Positions 1 through 12,676 are shown, counted from the first letter of the stretch. The stretch: DNA of 64,000 nt from Sediminibacterium sp. (GCA_030726065.1 JANREK010000010.1:132144-196143), one strand, 5' to 3'. Translations and numbers: made by a program. The notes: generated from the sequence alone by a model not told the origin.

Positions 1-1245
1 ATTCAAGTGCTGGGAAATAATTATCAAACAAAACTAGTAACTGTAGGTGAACAAACAGATTACTTAACAGTATCCGGTTTTGTGGGCAAACCCGAAACTG
101 CACGTAAAACAAGAAGCGACCAATACTTTTTTGTAAATCGTCGTTTTATAAAAAGCGCCTATTTACATCATGCAGTTGCCAATGCATTTGAAGGATTACT
201 TTCCAAGGACAGTTACCCCAGCTATATATTATACATTGATGTGGACCCTTCACAAATTGACATCAATGTACATCCCACTAAACAAGAAATTAAATTCGAA
301 GACGATAAAATAATATACGCCTTTGTGCAAGCTGCAGTGAAACATGCATTGGCACAATTTAGCATAGCACCTTCCTTAGATTTTTCATTAGATGCCGATA
401 TCCAACAATTGGATGCAATACAAAAGCCATTCACTACTGATAAAATTCAAACGGCCACGAGCAATTCATTATACGCAGGATTTACACAAAAAAATCAAGC
501 GCATTTTATACCTAAATCGAGTAGTACTAACGATACGGATTGGAAAAGTTTTTTCACCAATATTCCCGGTACGTCTAATGAATCTAGTGAAATATCAGAA
601 GATACACCCCCTAACGAATCTTATATTGTAAAGCCATCCTCCATGGGATTGTATAAGGAGGACGAAGGTTTAAGCGTACTTGAAGATGCACTTTTATTGC
701 AATTACATAATACCTATATTATCGCCCCTACCCAAAGTGGCTGCATCATATTACATCAGCAATTGGCACATGAGCGTGTTTTGTATGAAAAATACCAAAA
801 AGCAAGTTCACATCCCCATGCCACACAAAAAAGTTTATTTCCAGTGGTGTTGGAACTGAGTCCAAGTGATGCGATACTATTAGATGAAATGTTGGAAGAC
901 CTTTCCATTATTGGATATGAGATAGAATCTTTTGGGAATAATAGTTTTATCATTCAAGGCATACCTGCTGATGTATTATCAGGCAATGAAAAAAATGCTA
1001 TTGAATTATTATTAGAGCAGTTTAAACATTTTACTGGTGAAGTAAAATATAGTAAAAGAGAAAAATTAATCCGTTGTATGTCCAGACAGATGGCTATTAA
1101 AGCTGGACAAAGTTTATCCCAAAAAGAAATGCATACAATAATTCAATCACTAAGTGATTGTGATATACCCAACGTAACCGCATCTGGTGCGCCTACCTAC
1201 ATTGAATTTAAGGAATCCTACTTGGATGGATTGTTTTCTAGATAA
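1..1245 (+). CDS. mutL: DNA mismatch repair protein MutL (5' truncated by window edge)
   Basis: Frame is open from base 1; RSDQYFFVNRRFIKSAYLHHAV and DVDPSQIDINVHPTKQEIKFEDD are MutL N-terminal domain motifs; C-terminal dimerisation domain follows. Confidence 0.95.
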   Translation: MQVLGNNYQTKLVTVGEQTDYLTVSGFVGKPETARKTRSDQYFFVNRRFIKSAYLHHAVANAFEGLLSKDSYPSYILYIDVDPSQIDINVHPTKQEIKFEDDKIIYAFVQAAVKHALAQFSIAPSLDFSLDADIQQLDAIQKPFTTDKIQTATSNSLYAGFTQKNQAHFIPKSSSTNDTDWKSFFTNIPGTSNESSEISEDTPPNESYIVKPSSMGLYKEDEGLSVLEDALLLQLHNTYIIAPTQSGCIILHQQLAHERVLYEKYQKASSHPHATQKSLFPVVLELSPSDAILLDEMLEDLSIIGYEIESFGNNSFIIQGIPADVLSGNEKNAIELLLEQFKHFTGEVKYSKREKLIRCMSRQMAIKAGQSLSQKEMHTIIQSLSDCDIPNVTASGAPTYIEFKESYLDGLFSR

Positions 1246-1251
1246 GCAGCT

Positions 1252-2568
1252 TTAATTTTTTTTCGCTACTGATATCAAATAAGCTTCCACTGCTTTTCTT
1301 ACGCCCGTACTGTTCGGACTCATGTGATTTGATACCAAAATTGAAAAATATAATTTTTGATTTTTCTGCGTGTAAATAAATCCACTTAAAGCAATTTGAC
1401 CGCCTAAGCTGCCTGTTTTAGCATGTATTTCGCCTGGAAAGTTTTTGTAATAAGCAGACAAAGTCCCTTCTCCGCCAGTTTCAAATATATGTGTTACCCG
1501 CTTTTGTCCGAATTCATCTTGCATCTTTTTCAATATGGCAACATAATTTTCAGGTGTATTTAAATTATACCTACTTAAACCACTGCCATCTACCCAACGC
1601 ATTTTTTGTGGCAGCCCTGCAAAATCATTTTTAAGCAGGCTGTCAATAAAAGCAGCATCATCCATCCTACCCAACAATTGCTGAGATCCCATTAATAAAA
1701 CCTGTTCTGCGAAAAAGTTATCACTTCGACGCATCATTATTTTTAAAAGCGAATCTGTAGGAACAGTTTTAACAAGCTGTTGTGGCAATTTCGAAAAATC
1801 ATCCCCAATATTTAGTTTTACTTTTAAAGTATCTTGAAGTAAATACACAGGCAAATTGGGTTCAAAATAGGAATCAAAAGGAACCTGAAAATAAGGAGCA
1901 GCATTTTTTTGACCATCGGTATAAAACTGATTCCCTACTAATTTCCGCGTCCAGTTTTTTTGATAAACCGTGCTTATATCAGTGATGTCCTTAAAAAATG
2001 TAAACGGCTTGATGGCTAATTTTCCATTGCCTTGATAAAAATGCACCACATTCCCATAAATAGGCATTCTGCTTCGTTCTGGCTGATAGTCCTCGCCATA
2101 ATCGTTCCAAGCCCAGCCATTGCCCATATGTCCAAATTGGTCATTAGCTTTTGTTGGTTGAATCACTACTTGCTTGTTGGTGTTTTTAATAAGTGCAACG
2201 ACAGGCTGGTAGTTAAAATCGGGATGTAAAAAACTTGGATCCCCCAACGGGGTTAAAAATAAGGTGTCTGCATTTTCGGCCATACTAAATCCTGGCAAGA
2301 AATCGCCCAAGTATTTCAAACCTACATAAGTAGCCAAAATTTTAGTGTTGCTAGCGGGTGTAAAATAATGATCACTTTGGTATTGATCAATCCAAGATTG
2401 CTTGGTATCATTGTATACTGCAATACCGACATGCGCGCCCTTGAGCGCAGTGGTTTGTAATAATGTTTTTTGCGCTTTTTGTATACTACACGCACTTAAC
2501 ACAACAATAAATACAATTGATAATAAATGTAAAGGAGTGACTACTCCCTTTCTAAGGCCCTTAACCAT
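1252..2568 (-). CDS. dacB: D-alanyl-D-alanine carboxypeptidase/endopeptidase (PBP4, peptidase S13), lipoprotein-like signal
   Basis: Lipobox-like LSAC; SxxK motif in TPASNTKI; SDNFFAE (SxN) and HAKTGSLGG (KTG) motifs. Confidence 0.9.
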   Translation of the reverse strand: MVKGLRKGVVTPLHLLSIVFIVVLSACSIQKAQKTLLQTTALKGAHVGIAVYNDTKQSWIDQYQSDHYFTPASNTKILATYVGLKYLGDFLPGFSMAENADTLFLTPLGDPSFLHPDFNYQPVVALIKNTNKQVVIQPTKANDQFGHMGNGWAWNDYGEDYQPERSRMPIYGNVVHFYQGNGKLAIKPFTFFKDITDISTVYQKNWTRKLVGNQFYTDGQKNAAPYFQVPFDSYFEPNLPVYLLQDTLKVKLNIGDDFSKLPQQLVKTVPTDSLLKIMMRRSDNFFAEQVLLMGSQQLLGRMDDAAFIDSLLKNDFAGLPQKMRWVDGSGLSRYNLNTPENYVAILKKMQDEFGQKRVTHIFETGGEGTLSAYYKNFPGEIHAKTGSLGGQIALSGFIYTQKNQKLYFSILVSNHMSPNSTGVRKAVEAYLISVAKKN

Positions 2569-3674
2569 CTTTCTGGAATTTCGTTATTGGAAGCTACTAA
2601 ATAATCTTTGTAACTACAAGGCGCCCATTCATTATTGTGCACTTGCATCCACCATCTGCCCGTGCTCTTGCTTTGTAAAAAATTGGTTTCGATATCCGAA
2701 AATGCAATATGAAATTCTTTGAACTTATCTGATTCCGTTAATGGCGCTTCTTTTTTACCTTTTTGTAAACCATCCATAATGTACCAAAACATTTGCGCAA
2801 TTTGAATGGCTGTCATATTGTTTACATCGAGTTCAGCTTGATATCCAAACAAACCAATAGTACTTGTTTTCCAACTCATCCCCGCATACTGCATTAAGGT
2901 ACAGGACTCTTCGCCATTAAAACCATTTGGTGTAATTAAATTTGCAGGCGCTTGCGCATTTTGTATTGCACTAATATCAAAACTTAGCATGTGACTGTCT
3001 CTGATCACTGGTTCCATTTCCTCAATACCTTCCCGAACCTTCCCTAATCTAAAACAATCAAATCTGAGTTTATCAATCGTTTCCAACATATGCGGATGCA
3101 TGAAATAACTTTGAAAACCTATATGACTATAATGATTCAAATGATTAGGCAAGCCAGTAAATAATTCTTCTAAAAAATGATCCCTGGGTAAGCGCGCTTC
3201 CAAGTCCAAATCAATTTTTGCATCCACCACAACTGCGTTTACTAAAGTGGGTATAGAAGTATAGGCATGATATTGTGCAAGGGTTAAATCATGTGCACCG
3301 CCAATAATGACAACTTTTTTATTCTGCAATAGCAATTCAGATATCACTGTCCGAAGAGCCGCGTAGCTATCTTGTATACTTTGCCCAATTTTAACATTTC
3401 CAATATCCACTACATTGACCTGTGCATGCCAATAGTACAAATCATACAAAGCAGTCCGAATCGCATTGGCGGCAGTATGACCATGTAAAGCATGGCCCGC
3501 ACCCCTGCATTCTCCAGCACCAATAATGACAATATCTGCTTCTACTATATCAGGCAGGTTCCCCTCATTTACTTTAATATGCTTTCCTAGCTGCGTATCG
3601 CGATACCCCTCATCATTGGATATATGAGCGATATTAATAGGTTCTAAAAAAACTTGAATGGAGGACAATGACAT
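2541..3674 (-). CDS. Arginase/formimidoylglutamase (ureohydrolase) family protein, metal site apparently degenerate
   Basis: GGAHDLTLAQYHAY and SFDISAIQNAQAP align with ureohydrolase motifs, but DAHxD is DAKID and SFDxDxxDP is SFDISAIQN. Confidence 0.8.
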   Translation of the reverse strand: MSLSSIQVFLEPINIAHISNDEGYRDTQLGKHIKVNEGNLPDIVEADIVIIGAGECRGAGHALHGHTAANAIRTALYDLYYWHAQVNVVDIGNVKIGQSIQDSYAALRTVISELLLQNKKVVIIGGAHDLTLAQYHAYTSIPTLVNAVVVDAKIDLDLEARLPRDHFLEELFTGLPNHLNHYSHIGFQSYFMHPHMLETIDKLRFDCFRLGKVREGIEEMEPVIRDSHMLSFDISAIQNAQAPANLITPNGFNGEESCTLMQYAGMSWKTSTIGLFGYQAELDVNNMTAIQIAQMFWYIMDGLQKGKKEAPLTESDKFKEFHIAFSDIETNFLQSKSTGRWWMQVHNNEWAPCSYKDYLVASNNEIPERWLRALERE

Positions 3675-3734
3675 ACGCGTAGTTTAACTACCAGTATTAA
3701 CGAAAAAAAGGGCCACAGATTGCATCCCTACTGA

Positions 3735-4439
3735 TTAATCTTGAAATTTATAGCCTACCCCCCGGATGGAGATAAAATGTAAGGGTGATTTGGGATCTAA
3801 TTCGAAATACTTCCTAAAATTTAGAATAAAATTATCAATGGTACGTGTATTTGGAAATACATTATACCCCCATACACTTTGCAGGATCCGCTCCCTTGTA
3901 ATGATGGTATGTTTATTTTCAATCAATAACTTTAAGAGCATTGCTTCCTTTTTGGTTAAATTTATTTTTTCGCCGTTATACAATCTGGCTTCAAGTAATG
4001 TAAAGTGAACTGTATTACCCATAAAAGAATACAGTTCCAAATTGTTTGGAACTGCGCTATTTACGCTTGATTTTTGTATCAATTTAGATACCCTTAATAA
4101 AAGTTCTTCCAAATTAAAAGGCTTGGTCATGTAGTCATCTGCGCCAATCTTTAAACCTTGCACCCTATTTGCGCTGGTGTTTTTTGCGCTTAATATTAAG
4201 ATAGGGGTGTTATTGTTATGTATCCGAACAGTTTCAATAATGGAGTATCCATCAATGCCTGGCAGCATGATGTCTAAAATAATCAAATCAAAAATAGACC
4301 CTTGAATTTGTTGCAACGCCTTGGGTCCATCATAAGCAGAGCTAACCTCATATCCTTCCAATGTTAAATTTAACTTGAGCGCCTCATGTAAATGCTGCTC
4401 ATCTTCCACCAGTAAAATGGTATTCTTTTGAGTACTCAT
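3735..4439 (-). CDS. OmpR/PhoB-family response regulator
   Basis: Receiver domain (LLVEDEQ, DLIILDIMLPGIDG, LSAK, DDYMTKPF) plus winged-helix C-terminus (RTIDNFILNFRKYFE...IRGVGYKF). Confidence 0.93.
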   Translation of the reverse strand: MSTQKNTILLVEDEQHLHEALKLNLTLEGYEVSSAYDGPKALQQIQGSIFDLIILDIMLPGIDGYSIIETVRIHNNNTPILILSAKNTSANRVQGLKIGADDYMTKPFNLEELLLRVSKLIQKSSVNSAVPNNLELYSFMGNTVHFTLLEARLYNGEKINLTKKEAMLLKLLIENKHTIITRERILQSVWGYNVFPNTRTIDNFILNFRKYFELDPKSPLHFISIRGVGYKFQD

Positions 4440-5419
4440 TATATTGGAAAGTTTATTTTGAAAATGCTGCCGTTGGGTGTATTCGCATCTACAGTAATCG
4501 TTGCCTGATGAAATTCGCTGATCTTTTTACATAGATACAATCCTAGACCAGTACCCTTTGTTGTTCGGGTGGATTCATCTCCAATGCGGTAAAATTTTTC
4601 AAATATTTTATCGCGTTCTTCCATTGGAATGCCTACTCCTTCATCTTTAACTATTAATTGTATTTGATTTTCTTGGGTAGTAAGTAACACCGTAATCGGG
4701 CTAGATAGGGTTGAATATTTATGGGCATTATCCAATAAATTATTAACCAATAGCTGAATCAGCAATGGTTCTGCTTGTATAAAAACCGACGGAGTAACGG
4801 TTGTAATTAATACGCGTTGTTCAAATCGCTCTTGAAAGGAATCAACTAACTTTTGAACAATGTCAGACAAATCTACGTCTTGCATATTAGATTCATATTT
4901 ACCCATATCTAACTGCGAGGCTAATAAAATATTATTACAAAGGGCATCTAATCGGTGTGTTTCCTTTAATGTATTTTCAATCAGCATTTTTTTCTGCGCT
5001 GGGGCTAATTCTCTTTTAAGTAAAGTTTCAATATTCAACTGCGTAATGGCAATAGGCGTTTTTAATTCATGTGTTACCGCCATCATGAAATTTTGTTGCT
5101 GATTAGAATATCTTAGCTGCTTTAATAACGACCTGTAAACATAGATCGCTCCTAATAAAAATAAAAAAAGAAAAGTGACCCCTTCGTAAATATATTGTTT
5201 TGTTTTTCTTACCTCAAATGATTCAATAGCTTTTACTTTTTCATATAAAGCAGGGTCGTCTGTTCGAATAGATTGGAATTTAACTGTTGCAATTTCACTA
5301 TTTTGTTTTTCCAGAGAAACATACCACCAAACAAATGCAGCAATCATATAGGTAAGAAAAACCCAATAAATAAAGTTGACAAACTTTAATTTGCTGATAT
5401 TAAACCATCTCATTTTCAT
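4439..5419 (-). CDS. Membrane sensor histidine kinase
   Basis: Two TM segments; H-box VTHELKTPIA; N-box LLDNAHKYS; G-boxes DEGVGIP and KGTGLGLYLCKKI; coupled to the response regulator. Confidence 0.93.
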   Translation of the reverse strand: MKMRWFNISKLKFVNFIYWVFLTYMIAAFVWWYVSLEKQNSEIATVKFQSIRTDDPALYEKVKAIESFEVRKTKQYIYEGVTFLFLFLLGAIYVYRSLLKQLRYSNQQQNFMMAVTHELKTPIAITQLNIETLLKRELAPAQKKMLIENTLKETHRLDALCNNILLASQLDMGKYESNMQDVDLSDIVQKLVDSFQERFEQRVLITTVTPSVFIQAEPLLIQLLVNNLLDNAHKYSTLSSPITVLLTTQENQIQLIVKDEGVGIPMEERDKIFEKFYRIGDESTRTTKGTGLGLYLCKKISEFHQATITVDANTPNGSIFKINFPI

Positions 5420-5886
5420 AAATGCACTTTTTCAACTCGCAAGCCAGTCGCCAGTATGCCTAACAGCGGATCCTCTCTCATGGTATGTTGCATACTAAAA
5501 TGATACAGACCTAGCTTTAATTTAGTGGGTGTTGCATTGATAGGAATACGTTGGTCAAAAATATCATCCATGCCAGCACCTAACCAACCTTTTTGATCAT
5601 CGGCTAATTGCAAATTTAGCGTCTGATTTACTGCTGTATCTGAAGGGGACTTCGTGTTTACCTGCAACCAAATATTTTTATAATGATACGCATTATGATG
5701 TCTGATCACAAAATAAATTTTATATAAGTCATTGGTATCCGTAATATTAAATTGATAATTATTTACCTGCTTGCTAGACCATTCATGTGCAGGATAAATA
5801 GTCGTTTGTTCATATAACTGAATAGGCTCACAACTTGCTATAAATAAAACAAGTAAAATGTAAATATAGGATTTAACGAATGTCAT
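5416..5886 (-). CDS. gldH: Gliding motility lipoprotein GldH
   Basis: Lipobox IASC; GWLGAGMDDIFDQRIPI and QHTMREDPLLGILATGLRVEK pattern of the GldH family. Start set at the internal Met preceding TFVKSYIYI. Confidence 0.85.
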   Translation of the reverse strand: MTFVKSYIYILLVLFIASCEPIQLYEQTTIYPAHEWSSKQVNNYQFNITDTNDLYKIYFVIRHHNAYHYKNIWLQVNTKSPSDTAVNQTLNLQLADDQKGWLGAGMDDIFDQRIPINATPTKLKLGLYHFSMQHTMREDPLLGILATGLRVEKVHL

Positions 5887-5887
5887 C

Positions 5888-6763
5888 TTACAACACATTT
5901 AATATTTGCTCTTTTGCTTTTTCAAGTTCATCCTTCATCATGATCACCGCCTTTTGAATATCCACATCATTGGCTTTTGATCCAGTGGTATTTATTTCCC
6001 TTCCTATTTCTTGCAATATAAAAGACAATTTTTTACCCTTACATGGATCCCCATCATTGAGCATCGCTTTAAAATAATCACAATGATTTTTTAAACGAAC
6101 GCGCTCCTCTGAAATATCTATCTTTTCAATATAATAAATCAATTCTTGCTCTAATCTGTTTTGATCATATTTATCGGCACCCACATGTTGTTCCAACAAC
6201 TTCACCATACCGTCCTTGATTTTTTCACGACGATTCGGTTCATGAATTTCAACGACCGCTTGTTGTGCTTCAATGGCAATAATTTTTTCTAGTAAATCTT
6301 TTTCAATAGATTTTCCTTCCTCTGCTCTATGTTTAATTAAATACTGAATTGCTTGATGTAATAAATCGAAAATAAATTTCCACTCTTCTTCCGTCAATAC
6401 TTCATTAGAAGAAGAAACCACATCAGGCATTTTCAAAATGGTACTTAAAATATTTTCAGTACCAATGCCTAATTCATTGGCCAATTCCATGATGGGTTGA
6501 TAATAGGATTTGGCTAATTCTTTATTGACACTTACTGGCTTATTAACCCCATTTGATTTAATGGAGATAGAACATTCCACACTTCCTCTAAACAAGGCCT
6601 CATTCAATTTGTTTCTGATTTCAACTTCGTAAGGTTTTAACAAAGAGGGGCAATTTAAACGAACATCAAATTGTTTTCCGTTCAAGGACTTCACTTCAAT
6701 TAAGCATGTCTTGTCCTTTAATATCGCCTCTGCCCTTCCGTACCCTGTCATTGAATATAACAT
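5888..6763 (-). CDS. yicC: YicC family protein (endoribonuclease-like)
   Basis: MLYSMTGYGRAE start; FILQEIGREINTTGSKANDVDIQ C-terminal signature. Confidence 0.93.
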   Translation of the reverse strand: MLYSMTGYGRAEAILKDKTCLIEVKSLNGKQFDVRLNCPSLLKPYEVEIRNKLNEALFRGSVECSISIKSNGVNKPVSVNKELAKSYYQPIMELANELGIGTENILSTILKMPDVVSSSNEVLTEEEWKFIFDLLHQAIQYLIKHRAEEGKSIEKDLLEKIIAIEAQQAVVEIHEPNRREKIKDGMVKLLEQHVGADKYDQNRLEQELIYYIEKIDISEERVRLKNHCDYFKAMLNDGDPCKGKKLSFILQEIGREINTTGSKANDVDIQKAVIMMKDELEKAKEQILNVL

Positions 6764-6824
6764 AATAAAGCCTCGTTTAATTAGTGCATAAAGGTATCAA
6801 ATTATAGGCAAGCCTACACCTTTT

Positions 6825-7547
6825 TTAAAAATCTATGCCAAACCAATTTTTCTTCCGCAATTGGTATGCTTTAAAGTCAAAGGAATACAATTTACCTGGC
6901 CGATGTGTCACCTGTGTTTCCATTTCATTAATGTCAATTAAGAAGCCCATACTCGCAAACTTCTTTCTAAAATTTCGTCTGTCCAACGACGTATTTAAAA
7001 TTGCCTCATATACATTTTGCAACTGCCTTAATGAAAATTTCACAGGCAATAAATTAAAGGCCAATGGGTGTTCTTGAATTCGCTTTTGTAACCAGGTATG
7101 GCACAAGTCCAAAATTTCCTTATGATCAAAAGCCATCTCTTGAATATCTTTAACCACATGCCAACTTAATTCATTCTCCAAAATTTTCAATTCATGGTGT
7201 TTGATATTAAGTAAGGATGCATAAACTGCAGTCACTACCCTTCCCCCAGGATGCCGATCAGGCTTACTAAATGTATGCACTTGCTCCAAATAAACGTCTT
7301 GCATACCTGTTCGTTCCAATAAAACACGATTTGCTGCATCATCTAAATACTCCGCTGATAAAATAGTGTCTCCTAGTAAGGATAGCTTTTCATCGTATTG
7401 TGGTAAATCACTTTTAATGGTAAGTACCTTTAATGAATTATCGTCAAACCCGAAAATGACACAATCCACGGTTAAAGGAACAGTTGGATAGGTTTGTACC
7501 AGCTTTATGGCATCTTTTTTGTTCAAATTCATACTAGAAGTGATCAT
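6825..7547 (-). CDS. NUDIX-domain transcriptional regulator (NrtR/AraR-like, C-terminal wHTH)
   Basis: N-terminal NUDIX fold with degraded box (AANRVLLERTGM in place of AAxRELxEETG) and C-terminal FSLRQLQNVYEAILNTSLDRRNFRKKF...GRLYSF-type domain. Confidence 0.85.
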   Translation of the reverse strand: MITSSMNLNKKDAIKLVQTYPTVPLTVDCVIFGFDDNSLKVLTIKSDLPQYDEKLSLLGDTILSAEYLDDAANRVLLERTGMQDVYLEQVHTFSKPDRHPGGRVVTAVYASLLNIKHHELKILENELSWHVVKDIQEMAFDHKEILDLCHTWLQKRIQEHPLAFNLLPVKFSLRQLQNVYEAILNTSLDRRNFRKKFASMGFLIDINEMETQVTHRPGKLYSFDFKAYQLRKKNWFGIDF

Positions 7548-7635
7548 TTTTTATTGCCCAACAACGGCCCGTTTCACAAATTGGAATTATAGTCCCAAAA
7601 TACGAAATAAAAGATTAAAACTATTTGTATTTTAG

Positions 7636-10727
<3,092 letters not shown>

Positions 10728-10806
10728 TTTTTTAATTTTTTACGTTATTATTATTCATGTCGAAAATTTCAAGTCTTATGTTTTACAAAGACTTAGCAAA
10801 AGTAAA

Positions 10807-10832
10807 AAGCCTTCCATTTTATTGGAAGGCTT
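10807..10832 (-). terminator. Intrinsic terminator in the asd leader
   Basis: Perfect 10-bp stem AAGCCTTCCA/TGGAAGGCTT with 6-nt loop; on the minus strand it is followed by a TTTTTAC T-run. Confidence 0.85.
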
Positions 10833-10874
10833 CTGAGTATATTTATTCGCATACTAACAATCAGCACCTTCCTA

Positions 10875-10919
10875 TTACAGGGGTTTCTTAATTTGTTTTG
10901 TATGTTTATTTTTCATCAT
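10875..10919 (-). CDS. Putative asd leader peptide MMKNKHTKQIKKPL
   Basis: ATG ATG AAA AAT AAA CAT ACA AAA CAA ATT AAG AAA CCC CTG TAA; 5 Lys in 14 codons, preceded by a promoter and followed by antiterminator/terminator arms. Confidence 0.6.
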   Translation of the reverse strand: MMKNKHTKQIKKPL

Positions 10920-10926
10920 TGTTCAA

Positions 10927-10958
10927 CAAAATTAATTGGATGAATTGATTTTACCAAA
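10927..10958 (-). promoter_or_regulatory. Bacteroidota sigma-ABfr-type promoter for the asd leader
   Basis: TTTG (10955-10958) - 20 nt - TAATTTTG (10927-10934) on the minus strand; matches TTTG/TAnnTTTG. Confidence 0.7.
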
Positions 10959-10959
10959 T

Positions 10960-11880
10960 TTAAACTAATTCAATATCAAAGTTGACCAACTGAACGAACG
11001 ATTGTACGCGCGTTTTGATATCCGACTCGTTTATTTCAGTTAATCTTTGTGTACCAAATTTTTCTACGCAGAAGCTCGCTAAAGCACTACCTAAAATAAT
11101 TGCAGACTTCATATTGTTAAAAGAAAAATCTTTGGTTTTAGCCAAATGTGCTACAAATCCACCAGCGAAAGTGTCACCAGCACCCGTTGGATCAAATACT
11201 TCTTCTAAAGGTAAAGCTGGAGCGAAAAATACTTCATTCTCATGGAACAACAATGCCCCGTGTTCTCCTTTCTTAATGATTAAGTATTTTGGACCCATGG
11301 CCATTATTTTTTTAGCCGCCTTAACCAAACTATATTCTCCACTTAATTGACGCACTTCACTATCATTCACCATCAATACATCCACCAAACTTATAGTATG
11401 TAATAAATCATCCATCATAATTTCCATCCAAAAGTTCATAGTGTCCATTACAATTAACTTAGGACGCTTTTTCATTTGTTTGATCACGCTACTTTGAACA
11501 CCCGGCACTAAATTACCCAACATTAAAATTTCACAATCCTGATAACTATCCGGAACCACAGGTTCAAAATTCTCTAACACATTTAATTGTGTTTCGATGG
11601 TATCACGCGTATTCATATCTAAATGATACTTACCGCTCCAAAAAAATGTTTTTTCGTCTTTTTTAATTTGTACCCCTTCCAAAATCACCCCTCTATTTGC
11701 TAAGGCGTCTAACTCGGATTGCGGAAAATCGCCACCCACTACTGAAATTTGCTTTACAGTGGTAAAATTGGAAGCGCACCAAGCAATGTAAGTTGCTGCT
11801 CCGCCAATGATTTTATCACTTTTACCAAAGGGCGTTTCAATGGCATCAAAGGCCATGGATCCTACTACAACTAATGACAT
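10960..11880 (-). CDS. PfkB-family sugar kinase
   Basis: Start at MSLVVVGSMAFDAIETPFG; C-terminal DPTGAGDTFAGGF PfkB signature 2. Confidence 0.92.
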   Translation of the reverse strand: MSLVVVGSMAFDAIETPFGKSDKIIGGAATYIAWCASNFTTVKQISVVGGDFPQSELDALANRGVILEGVQIKKDEKTFFWSGKYHLDMNTRDTIETQLNVLENFEPVVPDSYQDCEILMLGNLVPGVQSSVIKQMKKRPKLIVMDTMNFWMEIMMDDLLHTISLVDVLMVNDSEVRQLSGEYSLVKAAKKIMAMGPKYLIIKKGEHGALLFHENEVFFAPALPLEEVFDPTGAGDTFAGGFVAHLAKTKDFSFNNMKSAIILGSALASFCVEKFGTQRLTEINESDIKTRVQSFVQLVNFDIELV

Positions 11881-12042
11881 GTGTATTGTTTTATTTTCAG
11901 CTGCTAAACTACGATTTTTACTGTTAAGTAAATTACGATATGCCAAAAGGGCCAAGCCAATTTGTAATCCCTTGATTATCATAAAACTAACAAAAATGGA
12001 GTTTTATTTTAAAAAGATACCTAATTTAAAGAATTAAATCTA

Positions 12043-12060
12043 TAATTTTGTACTAACAAA
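12043..12060 (+). promoter_or_regulatory. Promoter -7 element (TAATTTTG) overlapping inverted repeat TTTGT-acta-ACAAA upstream of the TetR gene
   Basis: TAnnTTTG match at 12043-12050; perfect 5-bp half-site inverted repeat at 12047-12060. Confidence 0.45.
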
Positions 12061-12079
12061 TTGATCAAAAAATTAGAAA

Positions 12080-12676
12080 ATGGCTAGAATCAAAACAGAA
12101 AAAAACGGATCTAGAAAGGATGTCATAGTGCGTAAAGCTGCCACCTTATTTAGAGAAAAAGGATACAAAGCGGCAAGCATGCGTGATTTAGCTGAGGCGG
12201 TTGGTGTGGAAGCTGCAAGTTTGTACAATCACATAAGATCGAAGAGCGAGTTATTACATGAATTGGTATTCAGTGTAGCGAATAAATTTGTGTTGAAAAT
12301 GGATGAAATAGAATCTGAAAATATTTCCTCCCTTGAAAAAATGGAAAAATTACTACGATTCCATATTACAGAAATGATCCATAATTATGAGGAAGTGTAT
12401 GTAAGTGATCGAGAGTGGAAACACTTATCTGATCCTTATTTATCCAATTATCAAAATCAACGAAGAGTATACCGCAAAAGGATTGCAGCCATCATTGAAG
12501 AAGGAATTAGAAACAAAGAAATCAAAACTATTGATGCACCAACGGTGGTATTAATTTTTTTACACGCTGTGAGTGGTATTGAAAGCTGGCATCGTTCTAC
12601 CAAAAAAATTACTGCGACCGAATTAGAACAAAATATGGTCACTATCTTGATAGATGGATTAAAACTTACCAAATAA
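12080..12676 (+). CDS. TetR/AcrR-family transcriptional regulator
   Basis: N-terminal HTH: RKAATLFREKGYKAASMRDLAEAVGVEAASLYNHIRSKSELL. Confidence 0.93.
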   Translation: MARIKTEKNGSRKDVIVRKAATLFREKGYKAASMRDLAEAVGVEAASLYNHIRSKSELLHELVFSVANKFVLKMDEIESENISSLEKMEKLLRFHITEMIHNYEEVYVSDREWKHLSDPYLSNYQNQRRVYRKRIAAIIEEGIRNKEIKTIDAPTVVLIFLHAVSGIESWHRSTKKITATELEQNMVTILIDGLKLTK

